Of a stretch of 64,000 nt of DNA, positions 53,773-62,711 are shown piece by piece (position 1 is the first letter of the stretch; each line of letters starts with the position of its first letter). Under the pieces are notes generated by a model. It saw only the letters and a list, made by a program, of their open reading frames with translations. It was not told where the DNA came from and made no database searches. Made by a program: the position numbers and the translations under genes. The stretch comes from CAVUBL01 sp963837945 (lineage in GTDB: Bacteria; Acidobacteriota; Thermoanaerobaculia; Multivoradales; DATKCC01): assembly GCA_963837945.1 (NCBI GenBank), contig CAWIQD010000001.1:62001-126000 (forward strand), in the 5' to 3' direction.

Positions 53773-53802
53773 TTGGCACGCGGCGGGGGCGTCGTGTAAA
53801 CT
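53773..53802 (+). promoter_or_regulatory. probable promoter of pilTCSR
   Basis: TTGGCA (53773-53778), an 18-nt spacer and TAAACT (53797-53802), about 50 nt before the pilT ATG. It lies in the 131-nt divergent gap with the ABC exporter gene; the remaining sequence shows nothing else. Confidence 0.5.
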
Positions 53803-53851
53803 CATCGACTATCCTCGATATGTGCGACAGTAGGAGCTCCGGAGCACGGGC

Positions 53852-54997
53852 ATGGCAGCGACTCTCAACCAGCTCTTGAAGGCGATGGTCGACCAGGGCG
53901 GCACCGACCTTCACATCACCACCAACTCGCCGCCCCAGATCCGGATCGACGGCCAGCTCAAGGCGCTCAACCTGCCGCCGCTGACCCCGACCGAGACCAA
54001 GCAGCTGTCCTACTCGATCCTGACCGACAACCAGAAGCACCGGCTCGAAGAGGATCTCGAGATCGACTTCTCGTTCGGGATCAAGGGCCTCGCCCGCTTC
54101 CGCGCCAACGTCTTCCACCAGCGCGGCGCGATCGCCGCCGCCTTCCGGCGCATCCCCTACGAGATCCGAGGCTTCCGCGAGCTCGGGCTGCCGCAGGTGA
54201 TCGAGGGCCTGTGCGAGAAGCCCCGGGGGCTGATCCTGGTGACCGGCCCCACCGGCTCGGGCAAGTCGACCACCCTGGCGGCGATGCTCGACAAGGTCAA
54301 CCGTGAGCGCCACGAGCACATCGTGACCATCGAGGACCCGGTCGAGTACCTCCACGGCCACAAGAAGTGCCTGGTCAACCAGCGCGAGCTCAAGGCGGAC
54401 ACCCTCAACTTCCACAACGCGCTGCGCTCGGTCCTGCGCCAGGACCCCGACGTGGTGTTGGTCGGCGAGATGCGCGACCACGAGACGGTGGAGGCGGCGC
54501 TGCGGATCGCCGAGACCGGCCACCTCACCTTCGCCACCCTGCACACCAACTCGGCCGCCCAGACGATCAACCGGATCATCGACATCTTCCCCGCCCACCA
54601 GCAGGCGCAGGTGCGCGTCCAGCTCTCGTTCGTGCTCGAGGGGATCCTCTGCCAGTCGCTGCTGCCGCGCTCCGGAGGCAAGGGCCGGGCCCTGGCGCTC
54701 GAGATCCTGGTGCCCAACTCGGCGATCCGCAACCTGATTCGCGAGGACAAGATCCACCAGATCTACGGCATGATGCAGACGGGCCAGACCAAGCACGGGA
54801 TGCAGACGTTCAACCAGTCCCTGGCCGCCCTGTACTTCAAGCGGTTGATCACGCTCCAGACCGCCCTCGCCCGCTCTTCGTACCCCGATGAGCTCCAGGA
54901 GATCATCGCGCGGGGGCCCGAGGCGCTGAACCCGGCGCTGTCGGGCGGGAACGCCACGGCCGCCTCGGCCGGCGGCGGTCGGATGACCAGGAGGTAA
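53852..54997 (+). CDS. pilT: type IV pilus retraction ATPase PilT
   Basis: Hexameric motor that depolymerises pili, driving twitching. The 381-residue product has the PAS-like N-domain (DLHITTNSPPQIRIDG), Walker A GPTGSGKST near 132, the Asp box TIEDPVEYLH near 159, Walker B DPDVVLVGEMRD near 202, the His box ATLHTNSAAQTINRIIDIF near 228 and the PilT-specific AIRNLIRE motif near 290. A Gly/Ala-rich tail of about 20 residues is extra. First gene of pilTCSR. Confidence 0.96.
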   Translation: MAATLNQLLKAMVDQGGTDLHITTNSPPQIRIDGQLKALNLPPLTPTETKQLSYSILTDNQKHRLEEDLEIDFSFGIKGLARFRANVFHQRGAIAAAFRRIPYEIRGFRELGLPQVIEGLCEKPRGLILVTGPTGSGKSTTLAAMLDKVNRERHEHIVTIEDPVEYLHGHKKCLVNQRELKADTLNFHNALRSVLRQDPDVVLVGEMRDHETVEAALRIAETGHLTFATLHTNSAAQTINRIIDIFPAHQQAQVRVQLSFVLEGILCQSLLPRSGGKGRALALEILVPNSAIRNLIREDKIHQIYGMMQTGQTKHGMQTFNQSLAALYFKRLITLQTALARSSYPDELQEIIARGPEALNPALSGGNATAASAGGGRMTRR

Positions 54998-55004
54998 GCC
55001 CAGA

Positions 55005-56207
55005 ATGCCCCGCTTCGAATGGAGAGGTAGAGCCCGCACCGGCCAGTCCCGCCAGGGAGTCCTGGTGGCGGACAACCGCGCCGCCGCGGAAGCCATGCTC
55101 CGGCGCGACCAGATCGTGGTCCAGAACGTCCGGGAGAAGCGCGAGATCCGCCTGATGCCACGCCTTCCCCAGAAGGTGAGCGCCAAGCGGCTGTCGATCT
55201 TCACCCGCCAGTTCTCGGTCATGCTGGACGCCGGCCTGCCGCTGGTCCAGTGCCTGGAGATCCTGGGCGAGCAGGAGGAGAACCGGACCTTCCGCGCGAT
55301 CATCCAGCAGACGCGGACCGACGTCGAGCAGGGCTCGTCGCTGGCCGAGGCCATGCGCCGCCACCCCAAGGCCTTCGACGGCCTGTTCGTCAACATGGTG
55401 GCGGCCGGCGAGGCCGGCGGCATCCTCGACATCATCCTCCAGCGGCTGGCCACCTACATCGAGAAGGTGGTCAAGCTGAAGAGCCAGGTCAAGTCGGCCC
55501 TGATCTACCCCGCCTCGGTCATCACCATCGCGATCGGCGTGGTCTGGGTCATCCTGCGCTTCGTCATTCCGACCTTCGCCCAGCTGTTCGCCGGCCTGGG
55601 CAGCGAGATGCCGCTCATCACCCGGGTGGTGGTCGGCACCAGCAACTTCCTCGCCTCCTACTCGTTCTGGGTCATCCTGGCGCTCGTCGGCATCTGGGTC
55701 TTCCTGGTGCGCTGGCACAAGACGGAGCGAGGCCGGCGCTTCATCGACGGCTTCCTGCTGCGCATCCCGGTGATCGGCATGCTGCTGCGCAAGATCGCCG
55801 TCTCCCGGTTCTGCCGCACGCTCTCCACCCTCACCTCCTCGGGCGTGCCGATCCTCGACGGCCTGGAGATCACCGCCAAGACCGCGGGCAACGCGATCAT
55901 CGAGGACGCCATCCTGGCGGTGAGAAAGAGCGTCGAAGAGGGCAAGACCATCTCGGAGCCTCTCGCCGAGACGAAGGTCTTCCCGCCGATGGTGGTCCAG
56001 ATGATCAACGTCGGCGAGCAGACGGGCGCCCTCGACCAGATGCTCTCGAAGATCGCCGACTTCTACGAGGACGAGGTCGACATCGCGGTCAACAGCCTGC
56101 TCAAGCTGATCGAGCCGATGCTGATCGCCTTCCTGGGCGTCGTCATCGGCATCATCGTCACGTCGATGTACCTGCCGCTCTACGGCGTGATCACGCAGAT
56201 CTCGTAG
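55005..56207 (+). CDS. pilC: type IV pilus inner-membrane platform protein PilC
   Basis: Polytopic GspF-family protein on which the pilus motors act. The 400-residue product has two repeated T2SF domains, starting FTRQFSVMLDAGLPLVQCLEIL near 66 and SRFCRTLSTLTSSGVPILDGLEIT near 268, and membrane helices near 170, 220 and 375. It starts 7 nt after pilT. Confidence 0.96.
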   Translation: MPRFEWRGRARTGQSRQGVLVADNRAAAEAMLRRDQIVVQNVREKREIRLMPRLPQKVSAKRLSIFTRQFSVMLDAGLPLVQCLEILGEQEENRTFRAIIQQTRTDVEQGSSLAEAMRRHPKAFDGLFVNMVAAGEAGGILDIILQRLATYIEKVVKLKSQVKSALIYPASVITIAIGVVWVILRFVIPTFAQLFAGLGSEMPLITRVVVGTSNFLASYSFWVILALVGIWVFLVRWHKTERGRRFIDGFLLRIPVIGMLLRKIAVSRFCRTLSTLTSSGVPILDGLEITAKTAGNAIIEDAILAVRKSVEEGKTISEPLAETKVFPPMVVQMINVGEQTGALDQMLSKIADFYEDEVDIAVNSLLKLIEPMLIAFLGVVIGIIVTSMYLPLYGVITQIS

Positions 56208-56219
56208 TCGATCGGGGCG

Positions 56220-56238
56220 GGTGACGTAAACTGTCACC
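56220..56238. promoter_or_regulatory. palindrome with -10-like centre before pilS
   Basis: GGTGAC, GTAAACT, GTCACC: perfect 6-bp arms around a 7-nt centre containing TAAACT, ending 2 nt before the pilS ATG. It could be an operator over an internal promoter, or an RNA hairpin limiting pilS translation. The layout parallels the palindrome over the toxin-antitoxin -10. Confidence 0.5.
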
Positions 56239-56240
56239 GG

Positions 56241-58025
56241 ATGCGCCTGCTCGCACGACAGCTCCACTGGCTGATCGCCATCCGGCTGGTGGTGGTGTCG
56301 AGCGTCGTGCTGCCCTTCTTCCTGCTGCAGATCGCGCCCCACGAGCGGGCGGCGCCACCCCAGGGCTCCGCGCCGTTGCTCGTCCGTCCGGCGGCGCCCG
56401 ACCTCGCCGCGCCGCAGGTAACCGTGCCGCCGCCCCCGGTGGTGCCCGAGCCGGCGGTCGACACGCGGCTGCTCTACCTGCTCGCCGGGCTCACCTACGT
56501 CGCGAGCCTCGTCTACATCGTCCTGCTGCGGCTGGTTCCGGGCCGCTTCCGGATGCACGCCTACATCCAGTTCTTCGGCGACCTCGCCCTGGTCACCGTG
56601 CTGGTCTATTTCTTCGGCGGCATCGAGAGCCCGTTCTCGATCTTCTACCTGCTGGTCATCGCCGTCTCGACCACCCTGCTCGAGAGGCGCTCGACCGGGG
56701 TCGCCACCCTCGCCTTCATCTTCTACGCCGCGCTCATGGTGGCCCTCTACGAAGGCTGGCTCCCGACGCCCGACGGCTCGACGATCGTCCACGACGTCGC
56801 CACCCTCCGGCGGCTGGCCTACAACCTCGCGATCCACCTCTTCGCCTTCTACTCGGTCACCTTTCTCACCTGGTTCCTGGTCGCCAACGTCACCCGCGCC
56901 GAGCAGGAGCTCGAGGAGAAGCGCGAAGACCTGGCGGACCTCGAGATCAAGTACCGCGACGTCATCCAGTCGATCACCAGCGGCCTGATCCTCACGGACC
57001 CGAGCGGCCAGGTGACCAGCCTGAACCGCGCCGGCCGCAGGATCCTCCGGCGCAGCGAGGAGGACCTCGTCGGGCGGCACGTCGCCGAGTCCGGGATCAT
57101 CACGCCCGCTCAGTGGCAACAGTTCGCCGAGCGCAGCGGCGGCCAGCGGCGCCTGACCAGCGAGATCGAGGTGGTGCGCGACCAGGCGCCGATCCACGTC
57201 GGCTTCTCGCTCGCCGAGCTCAAGACCGCCGACGGCGTGAGCACCGGCGCGATCATCATCTTCCAGGACCTGACACCCTGGAGGAAGCTCGAGGAGGAGG
57301 TCCGCCTGAAGGACCGGATGGCGGCCGTGGGCACGCTGGCGGCGGGCCTGGCGCACGAGATCGGCAACCCGCTGGCGGCGATCTCCGGCTCGGTCCAGAT
57401 GCTCGGCCGGTCGATCGACCCGGAGGCGCCGGAGCGCCGCCTGCTCGGCATCCTGCTCAAGGAGAGCCAGCGCCTGGACCGGATCATCAAGGGCTTCCTC
57501 GAGTACGCGCGGCCGAAGCGCCGCTCGGCCCAGGAGTTCGACGTCGCCCGGCTCCTCGCCGAGAACTTCGAGCTGCTGCGCAACAGCCCGGAGGTGGGCG
57601 CCGGCCACGAGTTGCGGATCGAGCTCGACCCGCCGTCGGCGCAGCTCGAGGCCGATCCCGACGGCGTCAGCCAGATCTTCTGGAACCTGGCGCGCAACGC
57701 CCTCAAGGCGATGCCCGAGGGCGGGCTGCTGACGGTCCGGGGCTCGCGCCACGGCGACGCCTACGAGATCGAGTTCTTCGATACCGGCAAGGGGATGAGC
57801 GAGGAGGAGCGGGCCAACCTCTTCCATCCCTTCCAGTCGTTCTTCGACAGCGGCACCGGCCTCGGCATGGCGATCGTCTACCGGATCGTCCAGGACCACC
57901 GCGGCGAGGTCTCCGTCGACAGCCGGCCGGACGCCCACACCCGCATCACCGTGCGGCTGCCGCTGCGCTCGGCGGTACCCGCCGCGACGGCGCCGCGGCG
58001 GGCCGCGACCGGGAGCCCGGCATGA
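56241..58025 (+). CDS. pilS: sensor histidine kinase PilS
   Basis: Membrane kinase controlling pilus gene expression through PilR. The 594-residue product has about six helices in the first 220 residues, interrupted by a Pro-rich periplasmic loop (about 35-75), then a coiled linker, a PAS domain (about 235-345), the H-box GLAHEIGNPLAAISGSV with phospho-accepting His near 371, and an ATPase domain with N box WNLARNALKAM, DTGKGM and GTGLGMAIV. Its TGA overlaps the pilR ATG. Confidence 0.94.
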   Translation: MRLLARQLHWLIAIRLVVVSSVVLPFFLLQIAPHERAAPPQGSAPLLVRPAAPDLAAPQVTVPPPPVVPEPAVDTRLLYLLAGLTYVASLVYIVLLRLVPGRFRMHAYIQFFGDLALVTVLVYFFGGIESPFSIFYLLVIAVSTTLLERRSTGVATLAFIFYAALMVALYEGWLPTPDGSTIVHDVATLRRLAYNLAIHLFAFYSVTFLTWFLVANVTRAEQELEEKREDLADLEIKYRDVIQSITSGLILTDPSGQVTSLNRAGRRILRRSEEDLVGRHVAESGIITPAQWQQFAERSGGQRRLTSEIEVVRDQAPIHVGFSLAELKTADGVSTGAIIIFQDLTPWRKLEEEVRLKDRMAAVGTLAAGLAHEIGNPLAAISGSVQMLGRSIDPEAPERRLLGILLKESQRLDRIIKGFLEYARPKRRSAQEFDVARLLAENFELLRNSPEVGAGHELRIELDPPSAQLEADPDGVSQIFWNLARNALKAMPEGGLLTVRGSRHGDAYEIEFFDTGKGMSEEERANLFHPFQSFFDSGTGLGMAIVYRIVQDHRGEVSVDSRPDAHTRITVRLPLRSAVPAATAPRRAATGSPA

Positions 58026-59397
58026 GCCGCCGCGTCCTGGTCGTCGACGACGAGGAGAGTCTTCTCGACTTCCTGAGCCTGCTGTTCGAAGGGGAAGGCT
58101 ACGCGGTCGCGACCGCGCCCTCGATGGCCCGCGCCCGCGAGCACCTCGCCGGCGGCGAGTTCGACCTCGTGCTCTGCGACATCCTGATGCCCGACGGCAA
58201 CGGCCTCGAGCTCTTGCGCGAGATCACCCGCGAGCCGCCGCACCCGGCGGTCATCATGATGACCGCCTACACCTCGACCAAGTCGGCGATCGAGGCGATG
58301 CGCTCCGGCGCCTACGACTACATCTCGAAGCCCTTCGACGTCGAGGAGCTGAAGGTGATGGCCGAGCGGGCCGTCGAGAAGACCGAGCTCGAGGAGCAGA
58401 ACGTCTACCTGCGCCGCGAGCTCGAGGGCAAGTACACCTTCTCGAACATCATCGGCTCGTCGCGCCGGATGCAGGACGTCTTCTCTCTGGTCGAGCGCGT
58501 CGCCCGCACCTCCTCGACCGTGCTGATCCACGGCGAGAGCGGCACCGGCAAGGAGCTGATCGCGCGCGCCGTCCACTTCGCGAGCTCCCGCGGGAGCGGC
58601 AAGTTCCTGTCGATCAACTGCGGCGCCCTGCCCGAGAACCTCCTCGAGAGCGAGCTCTTCGGCCACGTGCGCGGCGCCTTCACCGGCGCGGTGCGCGAGA
58701 AGAAGGGCCTGTTCCAGGAGGCCGCCCACGGCACCCTCTTCCTCGACGAGATCGGCGAGATGACGCCGGCGATGCAGGTCAAGCTCCTGCGGGCGTTGCA
58801 GGAGCGCACGGTCCGCCGGGTGGGCGGCACCGAGGAGGAGGCGTCGACGTCCGCATCATCGCCGCCACCAACCGGGACCTCGAGGCCCTGATCGCGGCGG
58901 GCGAGTTCCGCGAGGACCTCTTCTACCGGATCAACGTGATCCCGGTCCGGCTGCCGCCGCTGCGCCAGCGGCGCGAGGACATCCCGCTGCTGGTCGAGCA
59001 CTTCCTGAAGAAGTTCTCCGACCAGATGGACGTCCCGGAGGCCAAGCGGATCTCGATCGACGCGATGCGCCTGCTCGAAGGCTACGCCTGGCCCGGCAAC
59101 GTCCGCGAGCTCGAGAACGTCATCGAGCGGGCGGTGGCGCTGACCGGCGAGGCGACGATCACCACGCGCGACCTGCCGGCCCAGCTGCTCGAAGGACGCG
59201 GCGCCGGCGTCGACGGGGTCACGCTGCCCGACGAGGGGATCGACCTCGAGGCGCGCCTGGAGGCGATCCGTGCCGAGCTCATGATGCAGGCCCTCGAGCG
59301 TACCGACGGCGTCCAGACCAAGGCCGCCGAGCTCCTGGGAATGAGCTTCCGCTCGTTCCGCTACTACGCCAAGAAAGTCGGGATCACGGGGGATTGA
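58022..59397 (+). CDS. pilR: sigma54-dependent response regulator PilR (frameshifted)
   Basis: NtrC-family activator of about 458 residues when read across one frame change. Receiver domain with phospho-acceptor in LCDILMPDGNG near residue 53; AAA+ domain with Walker A GESGTGKE and the sigma54-contact loop GAFTGA, so it should act with RpoN; C-terminal Fis-type helix-turn-helix KAAELLGMSFRSFRYYAKKVG. The frame breaks at about 58840, in GAGGAGGAGG: restoring one G joins GTEEE to GVDVRIIAATNRDLEALI. Without that the protein ends about 25 residues later without sensor II or DNA-binding domain. Confidence 0.9.
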
Positions 59398-61408
59398 CGG
59401 CGCCCGAGGCGCCGCCGGCCGCGGGCTTCGGGCCGGCCGGGGCCCCGGCGGCGGCGGGCGCGGCGCCGTCGTCCCCGCGCGCCTCCGCCTGCACCGGGCC
59501 CGCCGGCAGGTCCGTGCTGATCAGGCCGTAGCCGGTGGTGCCGAGGAACAGCCGGGTGCCGTCGACCAGGGCGGCTTCGACGGTGCTCGCGGGAACCGGC
59601 AGCTCGACCGCCACCGGTAGTCCGCCGTCGCCCGCGACCAGCCGCGCCTGCTCGCCGCCCCGCTCCTCGTCGAGGAGCAGCGCCGGGTAGCGCGGGTCGC
59701 CGGTGTCGAGCGCGCGGGTCGTGCCCTCGGCAACCGGCACCCACGGCGCCGCGAGACCGGCCCGCGTCCACGCCCCCTGCTTGCCGACGTAGAGCAGCCG
59801 GTCGCCCAGCCCGACCACGCGGCCCGCCGGGTAGGGCGCGGCGACCGTGTGGTTGGCGTCGCCGGCGACGCGGTAGAGGCCGGCGGCGTCGGTCACCCAG
59901 AGGTCGCCGCCGTCGAGGCTCGCCGAGCGCGTCGCGCCGTGACTGTACGCCGTCCGCCGCCAGGCGCCGGCATCCTCGCCACCGGTCACCAGCTCCCAGA
60001 CGCCGTCGCCGGCCCGCGCCACCACCCGGCCCGCGCGTGCGATCACCTGGTCGACCCGCCCCGCGCCCAGCGACTCGACCCGCCGCCAGCTCCCCCCCCG
60101 CCACTCGTAGAGGCCGCTCTCGGTACCCGCCCAGGCGCGGACCGGGCCCTGGGCCGCGGCCTCGCCGGGGGCGGCCGGCTGCCGATCGGCGGCGAGCGAG
60201 AGGACCGTCGGCAGGTCTTCGCCCGAGCCGTTGCGGCCGCTGTGCCCGGGGAAGGTCCGGCCGCCGTCGTGCGAGTGGTAGATGCCGCTCGCCGGGCCGG
60301 CGTGGTTCACCGCCACGAACAGCTCGCTGCCGGCGGCGGCGACCGCGGCGACGCGCAGGTTGGTCAGCCCCGCGGAGGCCGGGTGGAAGGTCTCGGCGCC
60401 GTCGTCCGAGACCCAGACCCCGGCGCCCTCGGTGCCGAGGAAGACCCGCGCCGGCCGGCCCGGGTGATGCGCGATCACCTGCACCGACAGGTCGGCGCCG
60501 GTCCGGAGGCTCCAGTGGCGCCCCTCGTCGTCCGAGACGTAGAGACCCGCCACCGTGCCGGAGAGAAGCCGGCCCCAGGGCAGGGCGTCGAAGCCGGTCG
60601 CCCGGCGCTCGTCCATGCCGGTGACGAACCGGGCCCAGGTGCGGCCGCCGTCGAGGCTCTGGTAGACCCAGTTGCAGGTCGAAGCCCAGACCTCGCCCGG
60701 GCGCACGGTGGGCACCAGGGAGAAGACCTCCGAGTCGAGGTGCATGCCGTCGAAGACGCCTTGCCAGGTGCGCCCGCCGTCGGTCGTCTGGTAGGCGCGG
60801 CGCCAGGTGCCGGCGATCACGGTGTCCGGCCGGCCGGGCTCGACCAGGAGGCTCGTGACCTTGGCGAGCTCCGGCAGGGCGCCGGTGAGCTTGGCCCAGG
60901 AGTGGCCGCCGTCCGTGGTGCCCCAGACCCCGTCCAGGGTGCCGGCGTAGATCCGGCCCTCTTCGCCCGGCACCAGGGCGAGCGAGTAGATCGGCTGCTC
61001 GGGAAGCCCGGTGGCCCGCGAGATCCAGGTCCGCCCGAGGTCGTCGCTGTAGGCCACGTGGCCGCTCCCCCAGACGCCGCGGAGCCCCGCCCACAGGCGC
61101 CCTCCGGGGGTCGCGGTGCGGTTCGGGTCGAACGCCAGGGCGCTCACCACCCAGCCGGGGAAGGGCAGGAACGCTCCCGCCGGGCCCCAGGAAGCGCCGC
61201 CGTCGCTCGAGCGGTAGACCTGCCCCGACGAGGTGCCCGCCAGGACCAGGTCCGGATCGGTGGGCGAGATCACCAGGCTCCGCACGTCGCCGCCCCACAG
61301 GGGGGCGACCTGCCAGCCGGACGGCGCCTCCTGCGCCTGCGCCCGGGCCGCACCGCCGGTGCCGGCCAGGAGCAGGAGCACCGCGAGGCAGAGCCTAATC
61401 CGCCGCAT
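59384..61408 (-). CDS. secreted Asp-box (BNR/sortilin-like) propeller protein
   Basis: Exported beta-propeller protein of 674 residues. Signal peptide about 1-24, then about eight Asp-box turns such as SSDGGASW, SDDLGRTW, TTDGGHSW, SLDGGRTW and SHDGGRTF across residues 60-370, a second region with weaker repeats, and an Ala/Gly/Pro-rich tail (about 650-674). It lacks the C-terminal module of the BNR protein at 31490. Its 3' end overlaps pilR by 14 nt, and its start overlaps the xdhC-like stop by 14 nt. Confidence 0.82.
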   Translation of the reverse strand: MRRIRLCLAVLLLLAGTGGAARAQAQEAPSGWQVAPLWGGDVRSLVISPTDPDLVLAGTSSGQVYRSSDGGASWGPAGAFLPFPGWVVSALAFDPNRTATPGGRLWAGLRGVWGSGHVAYSDDLGRTWISRATGLPEQPIYSLALVPGEEGRIYAGTLDGVWGTTDGGHSWAKLTGALPELAKVTSLLVEPGRPDTVIAGTWRRAYQTTDGGRTWQGVFDGMHLDSEVFSLVPTVRPGEVWASTCNWVYQSLDGGRTWARFVTGMDERRATGFDALPWGRLLSGTVAGLYVSDDEGRHWSLRTGADLSVQVIAHHPGRPARVFLGTEGAGVWVSDDGAETFHPASAGLTNLRVAAVAAAGSELFVAVNHAGPASGIYHSHDGGRTFPGHSGRNGSGEDLPTVLSLAADRQPAAPGEAAAQGPVRAWAGTESGLYEWRGGSWRRVESLGAGRVDQVIARAGRVVARAGDGVWELVTGGEDAGAWRRTAYSHGATRSASLDGGDLWVTDAAGLYRVAGDANHTVAAPYPAGRVVGLGDRLLYVGKQGAWTRAGLAAPWVPVAEGTTRALDTGDPRYPALLLDEERGGEQARLVAGDGGLPVAVELPVPASTVEAALVDGTRLFLGTTGYGLISTDLPAGPVQAEARGDDGAAPAAAGAPAGPKPAAGGASGAVNPP

Positions 61409-62210
61409 GACGCACCTGGAGCACCTGGGCGATTATGGCGATCGCGATCTCCCCCGGGGCGTCGCCGCCGAGAGGGAGGCCGATGGGGGCGTGGAACGGG
61501 ACGCCGTCGAGCCCGGCACCCCGCCGCTCGAGATCCTCGCGGACCCTCGCCACCTTGCGGCGGCTGCCCATCAGGCCGACATAGGCGAGGCGCGGAGGCG
61601 GGGCCGCGAGCAGGGCGGCGAGGGCCGCGACGTCGGTCTCCCAGCAACGCGAGACGACGGCGGCGTAGACCTCCCGGCCGCCCCAGCCGTCGAGGTACTC
61701 GCCGGCGAAGCTGCGGTCGATCTCGGGGATCCGGGCAGCCGCCGGGAAGAGCTCCGGGCGCCGGAAGTCCGGCCGGTCGTCGAGCACCACGAGCTCGAAG
61801 CCCGCCAGCTCGCCGGCGCGCGCCAGGGCCTGTCCGACCGGCCCGCCGCCGAAGACCGCGAGCACGGGCGGCGCCTCCATGACTTCGAGGAAGACCTCCG
61901 CAAGGCCGCCGCAGACCATCCCGGTCGCCTCTCCCTTGACGGCGTTCTCGGTCAGGTAGTAGCGCTTGACCTCGCCCGCCGGACGCCGCTCGCCGAGCTT
62001 GGCCCGGGCGTCGGCCGTCACCATCGCCTCGAAGGCCCCGCCTCCGAGGTTGCCGGCGGTCGTCCCGTCGGGCAGCACGAGGAGCTTCCAGCCGGTCTTG
62101 CCGGGGGTCGAGCCCTGGGTGCGGACGATCTGGGCGAGGGCGACGCGGCCGCAACGCGCGACCTCCTCCTCCGCGCGGCGCAGGGTCTCGGCGGGGGACG
62201 GCAGTCGCAT
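61395..62210 (-). CDS. XdhC/CoxI family protein
   Basis: Factor for maturation (sulfuration and insertion) of the molybdenum cofactor in xanthine dehydrogenase-type enzymes. The 271-residue product starts at ATG 62210. It has the N-terminal XdhC domain with IVRTQGSTPGKTGWKLLV near 28 and TGMVCGGLAEVF near 100, and a C-terminal Rossmann domain with VFGGGPVGQALARAGELAGFELVVLDDRP near 120 and YVGLMGSRRKVARVREDL. No molybdoenzyme is in the window, but modABC and moeA are. Confidence 0.88.
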   Translation of the reverse strand: MRLPSPAETLRRAEEEVARCGRVALAQIVRTQGSTPGKTGWKLLVLPDGTTAGNLGGGAFEAMVTADARAKLGERRPAGEVKRYYLTENAVKGEATGMVCGGLAEVFLEVMEAPPVLAVFGGGPVGQALARAGELAGFELVVLDDRPDFRRPELFPAAARIPEIDRSFAGEYLDGWGGREVYAAVVSRCWETDVAALAALLAAPPPRLAYVGLMGSRRKVARVREDLERRGAGLDGVPFHAPIGLPLGGDAPGEIAIAIIAQVLQVRHAAD

Positions 62211-62269
62211 GGTGGGAACTAATCTAGCAGCTTCCATGCCGCGCGAGGGGCCCGGAGGCCGACTCGTCT

Positions 62270-62644
62270 TCAGCCCTTCTCGGACTTCGCGGCGGGCTTG
62301 TCCTTCGCCTTGTCGGAGCCGGTGGAGTCCTTGCTCTCGCTCTTTTCCGCGCCGGACCCGGACGGCTTCGCCTCCCCGCCCTTGCCTTCGCCTCCGCCGC
62401 CCTTGCCTTCGCCTCCGCCGCCCTTGCCTTCGCCTCCGCCTCCCTTGCCCTCGCCTCCGCTTCGCTTGCTGCCGTAGTCGGTCACGTACCACCCCGAGCC
62501 CTTGAACTGGAAGGCGGGCGCCGAGATGAGGCGCTTGAGCTGCCCGCCGCACTCCGGACAGGTGGTGAGCGGATCGTCGGCGAGCCGCTGCAGCGCCTCG
62601 AGACGATGCCCGCACGACTCACACTGATACTCGTAGATCGGCAC
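62270..62644 (-). CDS. FmdB-family zinc-ribbon protein with Gly-Glu-Gly-Lys repeats
   Basis: The 124-residue product starts with GTG 62644. The N-terminal 50 residues are an FmdB zinc ribbon: PIYEYQCESCGHRLEALQ, then TTCPECGG, giving two CxxC pairs, and FKGSGWYVTDYGSK, the family's conserved end. The rest is low-complexity: about four repeats of GEGKGGG, then a Lys/Ser/Glu/Asp tail. FmdB proteins have been proposed as regulators, but their role is unproven. Confidence 0.85.
   Translation of the reverse strand: MPIYEYQCESCGHRLEALQRLADDPLTTCPECGGQLKRLISAPAFQFKGSGWYVTDYGSKRSGGEGKGGGGEGKGGGGEGKGGGGEGKGGEAKPSGSGAEKSESKDSTGSDKAKDKPAAKSEKG
62377..62463 (-). repeat. 21-bp tandem repeat inside the FmdB-like gene
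   Basis: About four units of 21 bp encoding GEGKGGG, nearly identical at DNA level, so recently expanded and likely variable in copy number. Units keep the reading frame because 21 is a multiple of three. Confidence 0.75.
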
Positions 62645-62711
62645 GAAATTACCTCGCTGTAGGTCTGCAGCCCTCGACACCCGCCGGGGGGAGCGGAGCG
62701 CCGGCCCGCCG

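Noticed and set aside
53717..57938. Long minus-strand frames opposite pilT, pilC and pilS
   Set aside because: The plus-strand genes are unambiguous; the antisense products lack any motif.
62377..62463. CRISPR-like array
   Set aside because: The repeats are contiguous 21-bp coding units without spacers.
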